Source of the DNA: Halorientalis sp.
GTDB lineage: Archaea > Halobacteriota > Halobacteria > Halobacteriales > Haloarculaceae
NCBI RefSeq assembly: GCF_028275115.1
Contig: NZ_JAQCNH010000041.1
Coordinates: 19,918 to 83,917 of the forward strand
Length of the DNA stretch: 64,000 nucleotides
Reading direction: 5' to 3'
The notes under the pieces are model-generated. The model did no database searches and was not told where the DNA came from. It saw only the letters and a list, made by a program, of their open reading frames with translations. Below are positions 52,513-60,858 of this stretch, piece by piece (position 1 is the stretch's first letter; the number at the start of each line of letters is the position of its first letter). The translations under genes were made by a program, and so were the position numbers.

Positions 52513-53115
52513 ATGACGGCGACCGAAACCGGGACCTATCGCGTCTACGGGAGTGACCGCGGGGACGGGGAGCTGAGCTTCGTTGAGCAGGGGACCGAAC
52601 AGCCGACCTACGTCCGCGCAGACGGGTACGACGAGCCCTTGGCCGACGCAGTCGCTGCCCTCCGACCGGGCAACCTCGTCGAGGCGACGCTCGACTGGAG
52701 CCAGGAGCCGGCCGCCATCTCCGACCTGACCGTTCTGAACCGCACGCTCCTGTTCGCCGCCGACGACACGCCAGACATCTTCGAGCGCGCCAAGGAGACC
52801 TTCCAGCAGGCTCGCACCGAGGAGATGCCGATCTACCCGACCGCGACCCACGACACCGATGGCGAACCAAACGGCGTCCTCTATGCAGTTGCCGGGCAGG
52901 CCGGCGAGCGGGACCTGTTCGCCGAGTTCTGTGACGGCCGCAAAACTATCGAGCCGATGCTCGGGAAGATCGAGGCTGGCGGCGTCGACCCTCCATACGA
53001 GGTCTTCTGTATTCGCCCCGCGACCGAGCCGTTCTTCGTGGTGTACATCGCCCTCGACGCCGGCGGCTTGCTCGCCGAGACGCTCCACGACGAGTACGAC
53101 CCCGAACACCCCTGA
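52513..53115 (+). CDS. DUF6663 family protein
   Basis: 200 aa. TGTYRVYGSDRGDGELSFV, then RPGNLVEATLDW, HDTDGEPNGVLYAVAGQAG and FFVVYIALDAGGLLAETL match the pattern of DUF6663, as recalled. Two alpha/beta halves can be seen. ATG 52513 is chosen because the upstream frame contains only proline-poor shadow sequence. Function is unknown. Confidence 0.75.
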   Translation: MTATETGTYRVYGSDRGDGELSFVEQGTEQPTYVRADGYDEPLADAVAALRPGNLVEATLDWSQEPAAISDLTVLNRTLLFAADDTPDIFERAKETFQQARTEEMPIYPTATHDTDGEPNGVLYAVAGQAGERDLFAEFCDGRKTIEPMLGKIEAGGVDPPYEVFCIRPATEPFFVVYIALDAGGLLAETLHDEYDPEHP

Positions 53116-53157
53116 CCCCGGCAAAAGAGCCAAACCGCGCTCGCCGCTACATACGGT

Positions 53158-53520
53158 ATGTCCGCCCCCGAGGATATCTACCAGCGCATCGAGAATCGCC
53201 TCGTGAGCCACGGTATCTACGTGACCGACCTCGACCGGGGTGACCCCCTCGAGATAACGTACGAAACCGTTCACGGCGGGAGCGACGCGGACACCCCTGC
53301 TGTCCCCGACCGGGACATCGGCCGGCTCTGTAACGTCCTCCGGGAGTTCCGCGCGGAAGGCTGGGACCCGGTCGATATCCGGACGGTCGTCACCGACCTC
53401 GAGGGCGAGCGACTGGGTTCCTGGCAGGCCGAAGCCGCGTGGTTCCGCCAACTCGGGCGTGAGGAAATAACTGAGACCGAGTTTTCACAGCGCGTGCTGG
53501 AGACCGTCGAGACAGCCTGA
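53158..53520 (+). CDS. Conserved small haloarchaeal protein
   Basis: 120 aa. YQRIENRLVSHGIYVTDLDRGDPLEITYETV, then a helical DIGRLCNVLREFRAEGWDPVDIRT. It looks like one alpha/beta domain, conserved in haloarchaea by my recollection but with no number I can vouch for. It follows the DUF6663 gene by 42 bases. Confidence 0.7.
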   Translation: MSAPEDIYQRIENRLVSHGIYVTDLDRGDPLEITYETVHGGSDADTPAVPDRDIGRLCNVLREFRAEGWDPVDIRTVVTDLEGERLGSWQAEAAWFRQLGREEITETEFSQRVLETVETA

Positions 53521-53594
53521 GCGGCCTGCCTCTGTCTCCACACCGCCACATCCCACCGGCAGGATTAACTGCTGGGCGTCCGCCTCCCTCTGAT

Positions 53595-54029
53595 ATGAAC
53601 GTCCCCGTCGTCTGGGAGAGCCGCGTGCGGTTCGAGGAGACCGACAGGCAGGGCGTCGTCTTCTACGCCAACTACGTCACATTCCAGGACGAGACGTTCT
53701 CTGCCTTCCTCCGCGAAATCGGCTACAGCTACGAGGATGTCGAAGCGGCCGGCTGGGACATGCATGTCGTCAACGTCGACATCGACTACCGCGGGCAGGC
53801 AAGTTTCGCCGACGAACTGACGCACGGCTACCGAATCGAGCGAATCGGCGAGTCCAGCATGACCGGCGAGTACGTCGCCCGGCGGGCCGACGACGAACTG
53901 CTCGTCGAGGGTACCGTCACCCACGTCGCCGTCGACAGTGAAACCGGCGAGCCGACCCGCATTCCCGACGGCTTCCGCGACGCTGTCGCCGCATTTCAGC
54001 AGAGGGCACCGGAACAGCCCGGCGACTGA
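53595..54029 (+). CDS. Hotdog-fold acyl-CoA thioesterase (4HBT type)
   Basis: 144 aa. VRFEETDRQGVVFYANYVTF (residues about 9-28) carries the catalytic Asp and hotdog helix of 4-hydroxybenzoyl-CoA thioesterases. The remaining strand and helix order agree with a single hotdog domain. It probably hydrolyses medium or aromatic acyl-CoA. A GATTAACT box about 30 bases upstream supports ATG 53595. Confidence 0.87.
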   Translation: MNVPVVWESRVRFEETDRQGVVFYANYVTFQDETFSAFLREIGYSYEDVEAAGWDMHVVNVDIDYRGQASFADELTHGYRIERIGESSMTGEYVARRADDELLVEGTVTHVAVDSETGEPTRIPDGFRDAVAAFQQRAPEQPGD

Positions 54030-54047
54030 CCCCGCGACGCGACACCC

Positions 54048-54671
54048 CTAACACACCGGTTTCGGGTCGATACCCAGCCCTTCCAGGGTCGCGACGTAGT
54101 CCTCGTAAGCCGCCACGACGGCATCCTCGGCCGCCGTCGCGGCCCGCCCCCACTCGTCGTCAGTCTCGCAGACCTCCTCGAGCAGCGCCAGCCCCGCGTC
54201 CCGTCGGTCGTTGGCCGCGCTTCGGACCTCCCTGATCAGGCCGGCCCGCTGCTCGTCGGCCTCGTTGACGAAGAAGTTGACCGCCTGTAATAGGAGTCGG
54301 TCCAGCGTCAGCGACGCCCCCACGAGGCCGGCCGCCACCCGCTCGACCTCCCCTTCCCGCCCACCGACGCCAGTTTCGAGGCCGCTCCCGTCGGGCACCG
54401 CGTCCAGGTCGGCGGCGAGACGGTCGGCGTGGTCGGTCGCGGTCTCGGCGGCGGACTCGACGGCGTCGGCCACCCGATCGTCGTCGGCCTCCGCGGTCCA
54501 CCGTCGGAATGCGTCGGCGTGGAACAGTTCCGTCGCGGCCAGCACGCCCAGCACCGTCTCGGTGTCGAGGTCGGCACCGGTCGCGGCCAGCAGGGCTTTG
54601 TCCGAGCCGAGCCGTTCGATGGCGGTCCGCTCGTTCTCGCGCACCCGGTCGAGGAACTCCTGTCCGTCCAT
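54048..54671 (-). CDS. Rubrerythrin-like helical protein
   Basis: 207 aa, all helical, with four long helices (about 1-30, 38-55, 66-95, 110-200). It resembles haloarchaeal proteins annotated as rubrerythrin family, but only one ExxH (ELFH, near residue 48) can be seen, so the di-iron site is incomplete. The role may be structural or regulatory rather than peroxide reduction. Confidence 0.65.
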   Translation of the reverse strand: MDGQEFLDRVRENERTAIERLGSDKALLAATGADLDTETVLGVLAATELFHADAFRRWTAEADDDRVADAVESAAETATDHADRLAADLDAVPDGSGLETGVGGREGEVERVAAGLVGASLTLDRLLLQAVNFFVNEADEQRAGLIREVRSAANDRRDAGLALLEEVCETDDEWGRAATAAEDAVVAAYEDYVATLEGLGIDPKPVC

Positions 54672-54766
54672 GCCTCCGAATTGGCGAGCCGGCGGCTTAG
54701 CTTTCCGGGGCCGGCTCTCGACGACTCGTCGGGCCGTTTATTCACCGTCGGGATCTACCCACGGGC

Positions 54767-55945
54767 ATGAGTGACTACCCCGAACCCGACGCCCCCGTCG
54801 ACTCGCGGTCACCGGACTGGCTGGCCGACCGGCTGGCCGCGGGCGACCCGGTGCGCCTGCTCGACGTGCGCAACCGCGACGAGTTCGAGGACTGGCGGAT
54901 TACCGGCCAGCCGGTCGAGCCCACCCTGGTCCCGTACATGCAGTGGCTCCAGGCAGACGCACAGGACACCGTCGCCGACCGCGCCGCCGAAATCGACGGC
55001 CAGGGCCCCATCACCGTCGTCTGTGGCAAAGGCGAGGCCAGCGCCTACGTCGCCGGTCTGCTCACCGAGGCCGGCATCGACGCACACAACCTCGAAGACG
55101 GAATGGACGGCTGGGCCCGCGTCGACCGCACGCTCGAACTGCCCGGTGAGGGGCCCACTGTCGTCCAGTTCCAGCGGCCCGCGAGCGGTTGTCTCTCTTA
55201 TCTCGTCGTCGCCGGCGACGAAGCCGCCGTGATCGACCCCCTCAGAGCGTTCACCGACCGCTACGTCGACGCGGCCACCGACCGGGACGCCGAGATCACG
55301 ACCGTCGTGGACACGCACGTCCACGCCGACCACGTCAGCGGCCTCCGGGAACTGGCCGCCGAGACCGGCGCGACCCCCGTACTGCCCCGGCTGAGCGTCC
55401 AGCGGGGCGTTGAGTCCGACGTGGCGACGGTCGTCGACGGCGAGGAGCTTCAGGTGGGCGACGCCACCCTCCGGGCCGTCCACCTGCCCGGCCACACCAC
55501 GGGGATGACCGCGTTCGCCGCCGGCGACGTGCTCCTCTCGGGCGACAGCCTCTTTCTCGAATCGGTCGCTCGCCCGGACCTCCAGCGCGGCGAAGGCGGC
55601 GCGGAGGCGCTGGCGGCCCAGTTGTACGAGTCCCTGACCGAGCGGTTGGCCGACTTCGACGACGACACGCTGGTCGCGCCGGGCCACTACGGCGAGGGCA
55701 CTGACCCCGCCGCGGACGGCGCTTTCGTTGCCACCCTTGGAGACCTGCGCGAGCGGTTGCCCGTCTTCGGGATGGAGCGGACGGAGTTCACTGCCCGGAT
55801 CATGCGGGACATACCGCCCCAGCCCGACAACTTCGAGCGCATCGTCGCCGCGAACCTCGGACTCGAACGGCTGGACGACGACGCGGCCTTCGAGGTCGAA
55901 CTCGGCCCGAACAACTGCGCCGCGACCCCCTCGCTCGGGGAGTGA
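54767..55945 (+). CDS. Rhodanese-metallo-beta-lactamase fusion
   Basis: 392 aa. The N-terminal rhodanese domain (residues about 12-125) has Cys in VVCGKGEAS. The C-terminal MBL domain has THVHADHVSG (residues about 184-193), HLPGHTTGM and SGDSLF. This layout occurs in persulfide dioxygenase-like sulfur enzymes, with the two domains here in reverse order to most. A CGTTTATT box about 27 bases before ATG 54767 supports the start. Confidence 0.87.
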   Translation: MSDYPEPDAPVDSRSPDWLADRLAAGDPVRLLDVRNRDEFEDWRITGQPVEPTLVPYMQWLQADAQDTVADRAAEIDGQGPITVVCGKGEASAYVAGLLTEAGIDAHNLEDGMDGWARVDRTLELPGEGPTVVQFQRPASGCLSYLVVAGDEAAVIDPLRAFTDRYVDAATDRDAEITTVVDTHVHADHVSGLRELAAETGATPVLPRLSVQRGVESDVATVVDGEELQVGDATLRAVHLPGHTTGMTAFAAGDVLLSGDSLFLESVARPDLQRGEGGAEALAAQLYESLTERLADFDDDTLVAPGHYGEGTDPAADGAFVATLGDLRERLPVFGMERTEFTARIMRDIPPQPDNFERIVAANLGLERLDDDAAFEVELGPNNCAATPSLGE

Positions 55946-56218
55946 GCGACGGGAAGATATTTACGACGAGCGACAGATCTTCCAACAACTGGTAATCGAC
56001 TAGGTGTCGGTCACGGCCCTCCGGAGACGGATTCGTCGTCGGTGTTCTGCCCGCTCTCACCGTGTTTACACGCCCCCGATTCTGACCGTCGTTCCCGTCT
56101 CGAACCGTCACAGTTTCCAGCTAGTACCGAGAATCCACGTCACGCTAACTCTGGAAACCCGAATTCCCCCACTGCTAATTCTGGTAGATTTATGACGGTG
56201 GAGCGAATCGTTCGGGGC

Positions 56219-56992
56219 ATGCGACTGGAAGACAAGACGGTGTTCATCACCGGTGCCGGGTCCGGTATCGGACTGGCAACCTCCCTGCGCTGTGCGGAGG
56301 AGGGAGCGTACGTCATCGCGACGGATATCGACGATGAGAGCGCCGAGGAGACCGCCGAAAAGGTCGACGCACTCGACACGGGCGGGGCGGAAGCCCACCG
56401 CGTCGACGTGACTCAGGCCGACGAGTTCCAGGCGGCCGTCGAGGCCGTCCACGAGGAGCACGGCCTGGACGTGATAATCAACAACGCCGGGACGGGCCAC
56501 CCGCCTGCGGTCGTAGAAGAGATCAACGAGTCGATGCGTGACTTCGTCATCGACGTGAATCTCAAGGGGGTCTGGAACGGCTGTCACGCCGCGCTCCCGC
56601 TCATGAAAGAACAGGGCCACGGCGCCATCGTCAACGTCGGCTCGCTGGCCTCCGTCTTCGGCCTGCCGCGCAACGCCGCCTACTCGATGACCAAAGGCGC
56701 GGTGCTGAACTTCACCCGCGCCATCGCCTCCGAAGCGGGTCAGGACGGCGTCCGTGCCAACACGGTCTGTCCCGGGTTCACCGACACGCCGCTGGTCGAG
56801 CAGATGCTCGCCACCTCGGACGACCCCGAGGCCGCCCGCAAAAAAATGGAGGAGGGCTACCCGCTGGGTCGACTCGGCGAACCCGAGGAAATCGCCGACG
56901 CTATCGTCTTCCTGGCGTCCGAGGAAGCCTCCTGGATCACCGGCGAGGGCCTGCTCGTCGACGGCGGCTACCGGGCCTCCGGCGGCGGATGA
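56219..56992 (+). CDS. SDR family oxidoreductase
   Basis: 257 aa, from MRLEDKTVFITGAGSGIGLA. The NAD-binding TGAGSGIG, INNAG, catalytic Ser in NVGSLASVFG and YSMTK (Tyr-x3-Lys) are complete, and the C-terminal GLLVDGGY is typical. TATTTATGAC-like sequence (56187-56195) at leaderless distance selects ATG 56219 over 56192. It stops one base before the MFS stop on the other strand. Confidence 0.9.
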   Translation: MRLEDKTVFITGAGSGIGLATSLRCAEEGAYVIATDIDDESAEETAEKVDALDTGGAEAHRVDVTQADEFQAAVEAVHEEHGLDVIINNAGTGHPPAVVEEINESMRDFVIDVNLKGVWNGCHAALPLMKEQGHGAIVNVGSLASVFGLPRNAAYSMTKGAVLNFTRAIASEAGQDGVRANTVCPGFTDTPLVEQMLATSDDPEAARKKMEEGYPLGRLGEPEEIADAIVFLASEEASWITGEGLLVDGGYRASGGG

Positions 56993-56993
56993 C

Positions 56994-58343
56994 TCACTGG
57001 TCGGGGTCGAACTCCTCGCCGAACACGAGGAACACGCCGGTCCCGACCAGGCCGATGGCCGTCGCCACGCCGAAGGCCAGTTCGGGCGAGGCGGCGTCGT
57101 AGAGGTAGCCCCCGACCAGTGCGCTGGGGATGGTAATCGTATTCCGCAGGAGGTAGTACGCGCCCGTGACCCGGCCGCCGGCGTCCCGTTCTGCCGGACC
57201 GACAATCAGTGCTTTGTGGGCGGGTAGGCCGGCGAATCTGAGCCCCGAAAACGCGAACAGGAGCCCTACGACCCACGGGTCCGCGGGGGCGTTGATGAGC
57301 AGGACCGGGAAGACGGCGTAGACGGCAAAGCCGAGCGCGACGACGGGTTTCAGCCCCACGCGGTCCGCGAGCCTGGACATCGGCACCATCGACAGCAGGG
57401 CGACGACCATCTCGACTGCCAGCAGGACACCGAACAACGCGTCGGGCGAGAGGAAGCCGACGACGGGGAGGGTCACGTCGACCGCCAGAAACTCCGTGAC
57501 GACGATGACGAAGAACACGTACACCATACCGTTAGCGAAGCGCACCAGGGTGTCGCCCGCCAGCAGGGGCGGAAGCGCTGGCGGCATCGACCGCAAATCG
57601 TCGGCGACCGCCGAGACACCCTCGAAGGACTTTCCCAGGCTGTCGTCGCTGGAGTCGTAGAGGACGTGCTGGGCCACCGTCGCGACCAGGCCGAACGCGG
57701 CGGCCACGAGGAGGACCGCCCGGAACCCGAGGCCGAATCCGAAGACGGTGATTAGCGCCGCGGCGAGCAGCGGGCCGACGAGGAACGCCAGTCGGCGGAC
57801 GGTCTCCGTGCTGGCGAACCCGGTCGCCAGTCGGTCGGGCGGGACGGCCTGCTTGACCACCGCGAACGTCGCGCCCAGCCCGAACGACTTCCAGGCCTGC
57901 ACAAAAAAGAGTCCGAGGAATATCCCGACCGGGAGGACGACTGCCTCGACGGTCACGAGCGGGAGAACGGAGAGGTCGACAGTCAGAGTCCCGAACAGCG
58001 GCGCGGCAAGCCACACCAGGAAGCCGACCGTCGAGGCCAGTCCAAACGCCGTCAGGGCCAGCCGCGACCCGACCCGGTCGGAGACAGCCCCACCGGGGTA
58101 GGGATAGAGCGCACTGATGAGGTTGCCGACAGTGCCGTACAGTCCGATTGCCAGTCCGCCGGCTCCCAGGAGACTCATGTAGCGGGGCACGTACCGCCCG
58201 GCCATCTGGAAGCCGAGACTGAACGCGAACATCGCCGCCGAGAGAACCAACACGTCCCGCTCGAGCGCGAAGAAGGCTCGGAGTGTCCCAACCACGCTCT
58301 CGCCCTTGTCTTCGACACGCGCCTCTCCAGTGGCGTCGGCCAT
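56994..58343 (-). CDS. MFS transporter
   Basis: 449 aa with 12 predicted helices in two halves. The loop between helices 2 and 3 reads GGAVSDRVGSRLAL, the MFS signature, and the second half repeats it as SRLADRVGLKP. A 40-residue central loop (VLYDSSDDSLGKSFEGV) separates the halves. The substrate is not predictable from sequence. Confidence 0.9.
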   Translation of the reverse strand: MADATGEARVEDKGESVVGTLRAFFALERDVLVLSAAMFAFSLGFQMAGRYVPRYMSLLGAGGLAIGLYGTVGNLISALYPYPGGAVSDRVGSRLALTAFGLASTVGFLVWLAAPLFGTLTVDLSVLPLVTVEAVVLPVGIFLGLFFVQAWKSFGLGATFAVVKQAVPPDRLATGFASTETVRRLAFLVGPLLAAALITVFGFGLGFRAVLLVAAAFGLVATVAQHVLYDSSDDSLGKSFEGVSAVADDLRSMPPALPPLLAGDTLVRFANGMVYVFFVIVVTEFLAVDVTLPVVGFLSPDALFGVLLAVEMVVALLSMVPMSRLADRVGLKPVVALGFAVYAVFPVLLINAPADPWVVGLLFAFSGLRFAGLPAHKALIVGPAERDAGGRVTGAYYLLRNTITIPSALVGGYLYDAASPELAFGVATAIGLVGTGVFLVFGEEFDPDQ

Positions 58344-58446
58344 ACGCCATTGTGGGAACTCATCGAATTAAATCTCGGTTCCAACCGTTACAGTGTGAAA
58401 CGTTCACAAACTGAGTCTGCAGCCGAGGGCTCGAGCTACCGGGCCA

Positions 58447-59667
58447 TCAGCCACGTCGTCGCAGGACGAGGACGGCGAGCAGGGCAGCCACGAGGGCGGC
58501 GATAGAAGTAAATCCGGGGCCGATACCGCTGGACGTCGTCGACTCGTCTTCGGTCGTCTCGGCTTCAGTCGCGGTCTCTTCCGGCGTTCCCTCGTCGGGA
58601 CTGAACCCTTCGACGGTCGCGCTGTCTTCGAGGCCTTCCGACTCCACACGAATGGTGTTGGCGCCGGCACTCTCGATGCCGAACGTGAGTTCGCCCCTGT
58701 CGTCGGTCTCCCCGACGGCTTCGCCGTCGACGGTGACTGTCGCGCCCTCAATGACCGTCTCGTACTCGTTCTCCACGTCGACGGTGACGTTCTCACCGAC
58801 GACGACCTGTGAGTTCGATACGCTCAGTCTGATCGCCTCTTCGCGCTGGATAGTGGCGTTCAGGCTCGTCTGTTGTTCGTCGACGTCCAGTGTCTCCGTC
58901 GCCGTTTCGTACCCGTCTTTCGTGATTTCGACCTCGAACTCGGTGTTGACGGGGACGCTGGTCGTCGCTTCGCCGTCGGCGAGTGTCGGTGACGTGACGC
59001 CGAACTTTGGGATAGAGATGACCGCGTCTTTGACCGGCCGCGCGGGGTCGAACTGGTCGTCTCGCACGTCGAACGTCACCAGCACGGACCCAGTTTCGAT
59101 GCGGGTCGAGACCGACGTGTTCTCGGTCACCTCGAGAGTGCTCCCGTTGGTGTAGTACCGCTCTTTGAACGCACGGAGCGCGTACTCTCCCTGTTCGATG
59201 GCGTCGGACTGGTAGATTCCGTTCGCGTTCGTCCGGGCGTTGACGACGGTTTCGCCGTCGTGGAACAACTGGACAGCGGCATTGTTGACCGGCGCGCCGC
59301 TTCGGTCGAGGACCCTGACGGTCGCGGTGCCTTTCTCCGCGACGGTGACCGTCGCCGACTCGTCGCCGACGTCGTCGACTTCGTACGGCGTGTTCCGCAC
59401 GAAATCGTCGCTTTGGACGGCGATGTCCACGTCCGTGCCACGTGGCACGTCGATCAGCGCCTGGCCGTTCGAGGCGGTCGTCGCCGTCCGGTTGCCGCCG
59501 TCCCAGCTCGCGGTCAGCTCCGCACCACCGACCGCCAGGCCTGCTTCGTTCTCGACCGTGACAGTAAGCGTGACGGGGTCACTCTGCGTCCCTTCCGCGG
59601 CCGCTCCCGCCGGAACGGTGGAGACCACGACGACGACCGCCAGAAGCAACGTCGCTATCCGGTCCAT
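58447..59667 (-). CDS. Secreted carboxypeptidase-regulatory-like protein with PGF-CTERM anchor
   Basis: 406 aa. Sec signal (residues 1-24) is followed by four repeated carboxypeptidase regulatory-like/Ig domains (VTVENEAGLAVGGAELTASW; VRVLDRSGAPVNNAAVQLF). The C-terminus has IGPGFTSIAALVAALLAVLV and RRRG, a PGF-CTERM signal processed by archaeosortase A. It is therefore lipid-anchored on the cell surface. Such domains often help bind carbohydrate or build surface structures. Confidence 0.86.
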   Translation of the reverse strand: MDRIATLLLAVVVVVSTVPAGAAAEGTQSDPVTLTVTVENEAGLAVGGAELTASWDGGNRTATTASNGQALIDVPRGTDVDIAVQSDDFVRNTPYEVDDVGDESATVTVAEKGTATVRVLDRSGAPVNNAAVQLFHDGETVVNARTNANGIYQSDAIEQGEYALRAFKERYYTNGSTLEVTENTSVSTRIETGSVLVTFDVRDDQFDPARPVKDAVISIPKFGVTSPTLADGEATTSVPVNTEFEVEITKDGYETATETLDVDEQQTSLNATIQREEAIRLSVSNSQVVVGENVTVDVENEYETVIEGATVTVDGEAVGETDDRGELTFGIESAGANTIRVESEGLEDSATVEGFSPDEGTPEETATEAETTEDESTTSSGIGPGFTSIAALVAALLAVLVLRRRG

Positions 59668-59781
59668 GCCCGGTGAGTCGGAACACTCTCATATACCTTT
59701 GTCGGCTGTCATCGCCCGACGTCGCACCGAACCGACTACTGCGCGGACGGGACCGACGCTCTCGAACTGTCCTCTCTCGGG

Positions 59782-60753
59782 TTATCTGAGTGGCCCACCG
59801 CTGGCGCCTGGCGTCCCGTCGTCGAGGTCCGAGATGAGGTGTTCGACTTCCGAGGGGTCGATTGTCGGAACCGGGCCGTGGATCGTGCGGGTCAGCGCCG
59901 CCGCGGCGACCCCGTGAGCGATGGCGTCGGCGATGTCGTCGCCGGCCAGCCGGCGGCCCAGGAACGCCCCGACGAAGGCACCCTGCTGTCCGGTCGTGTC
60001 GATGGCGTCGGTCTCGACGCCGTCGCGTTCGTGGATCGTCGCGTCGTGCCAGACCAGCGCCCCGCGTTCGCCCCGGGTCATCACGACCGTCTCGAAGTCA
60101 CCCTCGTTGGCGAGCTGGTGGGCGACCTCGGGCGGCCTGCCGGTCTGTTTCAGCACGCGCTTTGCTTCCTCGGTGTTGGTGACGAACACGTCGACCGCCG
60201 GGAACAGTTCCGTGACCGTCTCCCGGGCCGCCTCGCCCGACCAAAGGGCGGGTCTGTGGTTCAGCCCGAGGACCGACGTGCCGCCGGCGGCCCGCAACAC
60301 CGCCTGTGTCGTCTCGACCACGTCTCCGGAGAGCGCCAGCGACTCGCCGCTGGCGAACACCGCATCGGCGTCCTGGACGGTGCCCATCGGCAATCCGCCC
60401 GGCTCAATCGATTCGAGCGCCGTCCTGTCGCGGTCGTCGACGACGGTACTCTCCCGCGGCGTGGCCCCGGGTTCGTAGAAGGTCAGTCCCTGTCGGCTCT
60501 CGCCGGCATCGGCCCACGTCACGTCGGTCGTGAGCCCGTGCCCACGCAGTGTCGAGACCGCCCGCCGACCAAGCGGCGTGTCCGACAGCTTCGACAGCCA
60601 TGTCACGTCGGTCCCCAGTCTGCTCGCCGCGACCGCGGCGTTGCTCGCAGCCCCCGTCGTCCACGCGTCGAACTGTTCGGCCGTCTCCAGTCGCGCCGTC
60701 GGCGGCGGCGACAGCCTGAGTACCGCCTCCCCGAACGTCACCAACTGTGTCAT
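59782..60753 (-). CDS. kdgK: PfkB family KDG-type sugar kinase with altered active site
   Basis: 323 aa. The N-terminal LVTFGEAVLRLSPP and GAASNAAVAASRLGTDV resemble haloarchaeal 2-keto-3-deoxygluconate kinase of the semi-phosphorylative Entner-Doudoroff route. The PfkB signature (normally DTTGAGDAF, catalytic Asp) reads DTTGQQGAF, so Asp is replaced by Gly near residue 265. I chose ATG 60753; a longer frame reaches 60813. It may be inactive or use another base. Confidence 0.8.
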   Translation of the reverse strand: MTQLVTFGEAVLRLSPPPTARLETAEQFDAWTTGAASNAAVAASRLGTDVTWLSKLSDTPLGRRAVSTLRGHGLTTDVTWADAGESRQGLTFYEPGATPRESTVVDDRDRTALESIEPGGLPMGTVQDADAVFASGESLALSGDVVETTQAVLRAAGGTSVLGLNHRPALWSGEAARETVTELFPAVDVFVTNTEEAKRVLKQTGRPPEVAHQLANEGDFETVVMTRGERGALVWHDATIHERDGVETDAIDTTGQQGAFVGAFLGRRLAGDDIADAIAHGVAAAALTRTIHGPVPTIDPSEVEHLISDLDDGTPGASGGPLR

Positions 60754-60858
60754 ATCCACACCATCGGAGTCGGGAGGTTTAGTTCGTGTGGTGAGTTGGC
60801 ACGTCGACACCACCGCCCGACGGCACCGCGGTGACCGCCGACACCCGCCCCGGAACGC

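Noticed and set aside
52390..53451. 353-codon frame on the minus strand
   Set aside because: It is antisense to the DUF6663 gene and its neighbour, whose codon use and acidity are typical.
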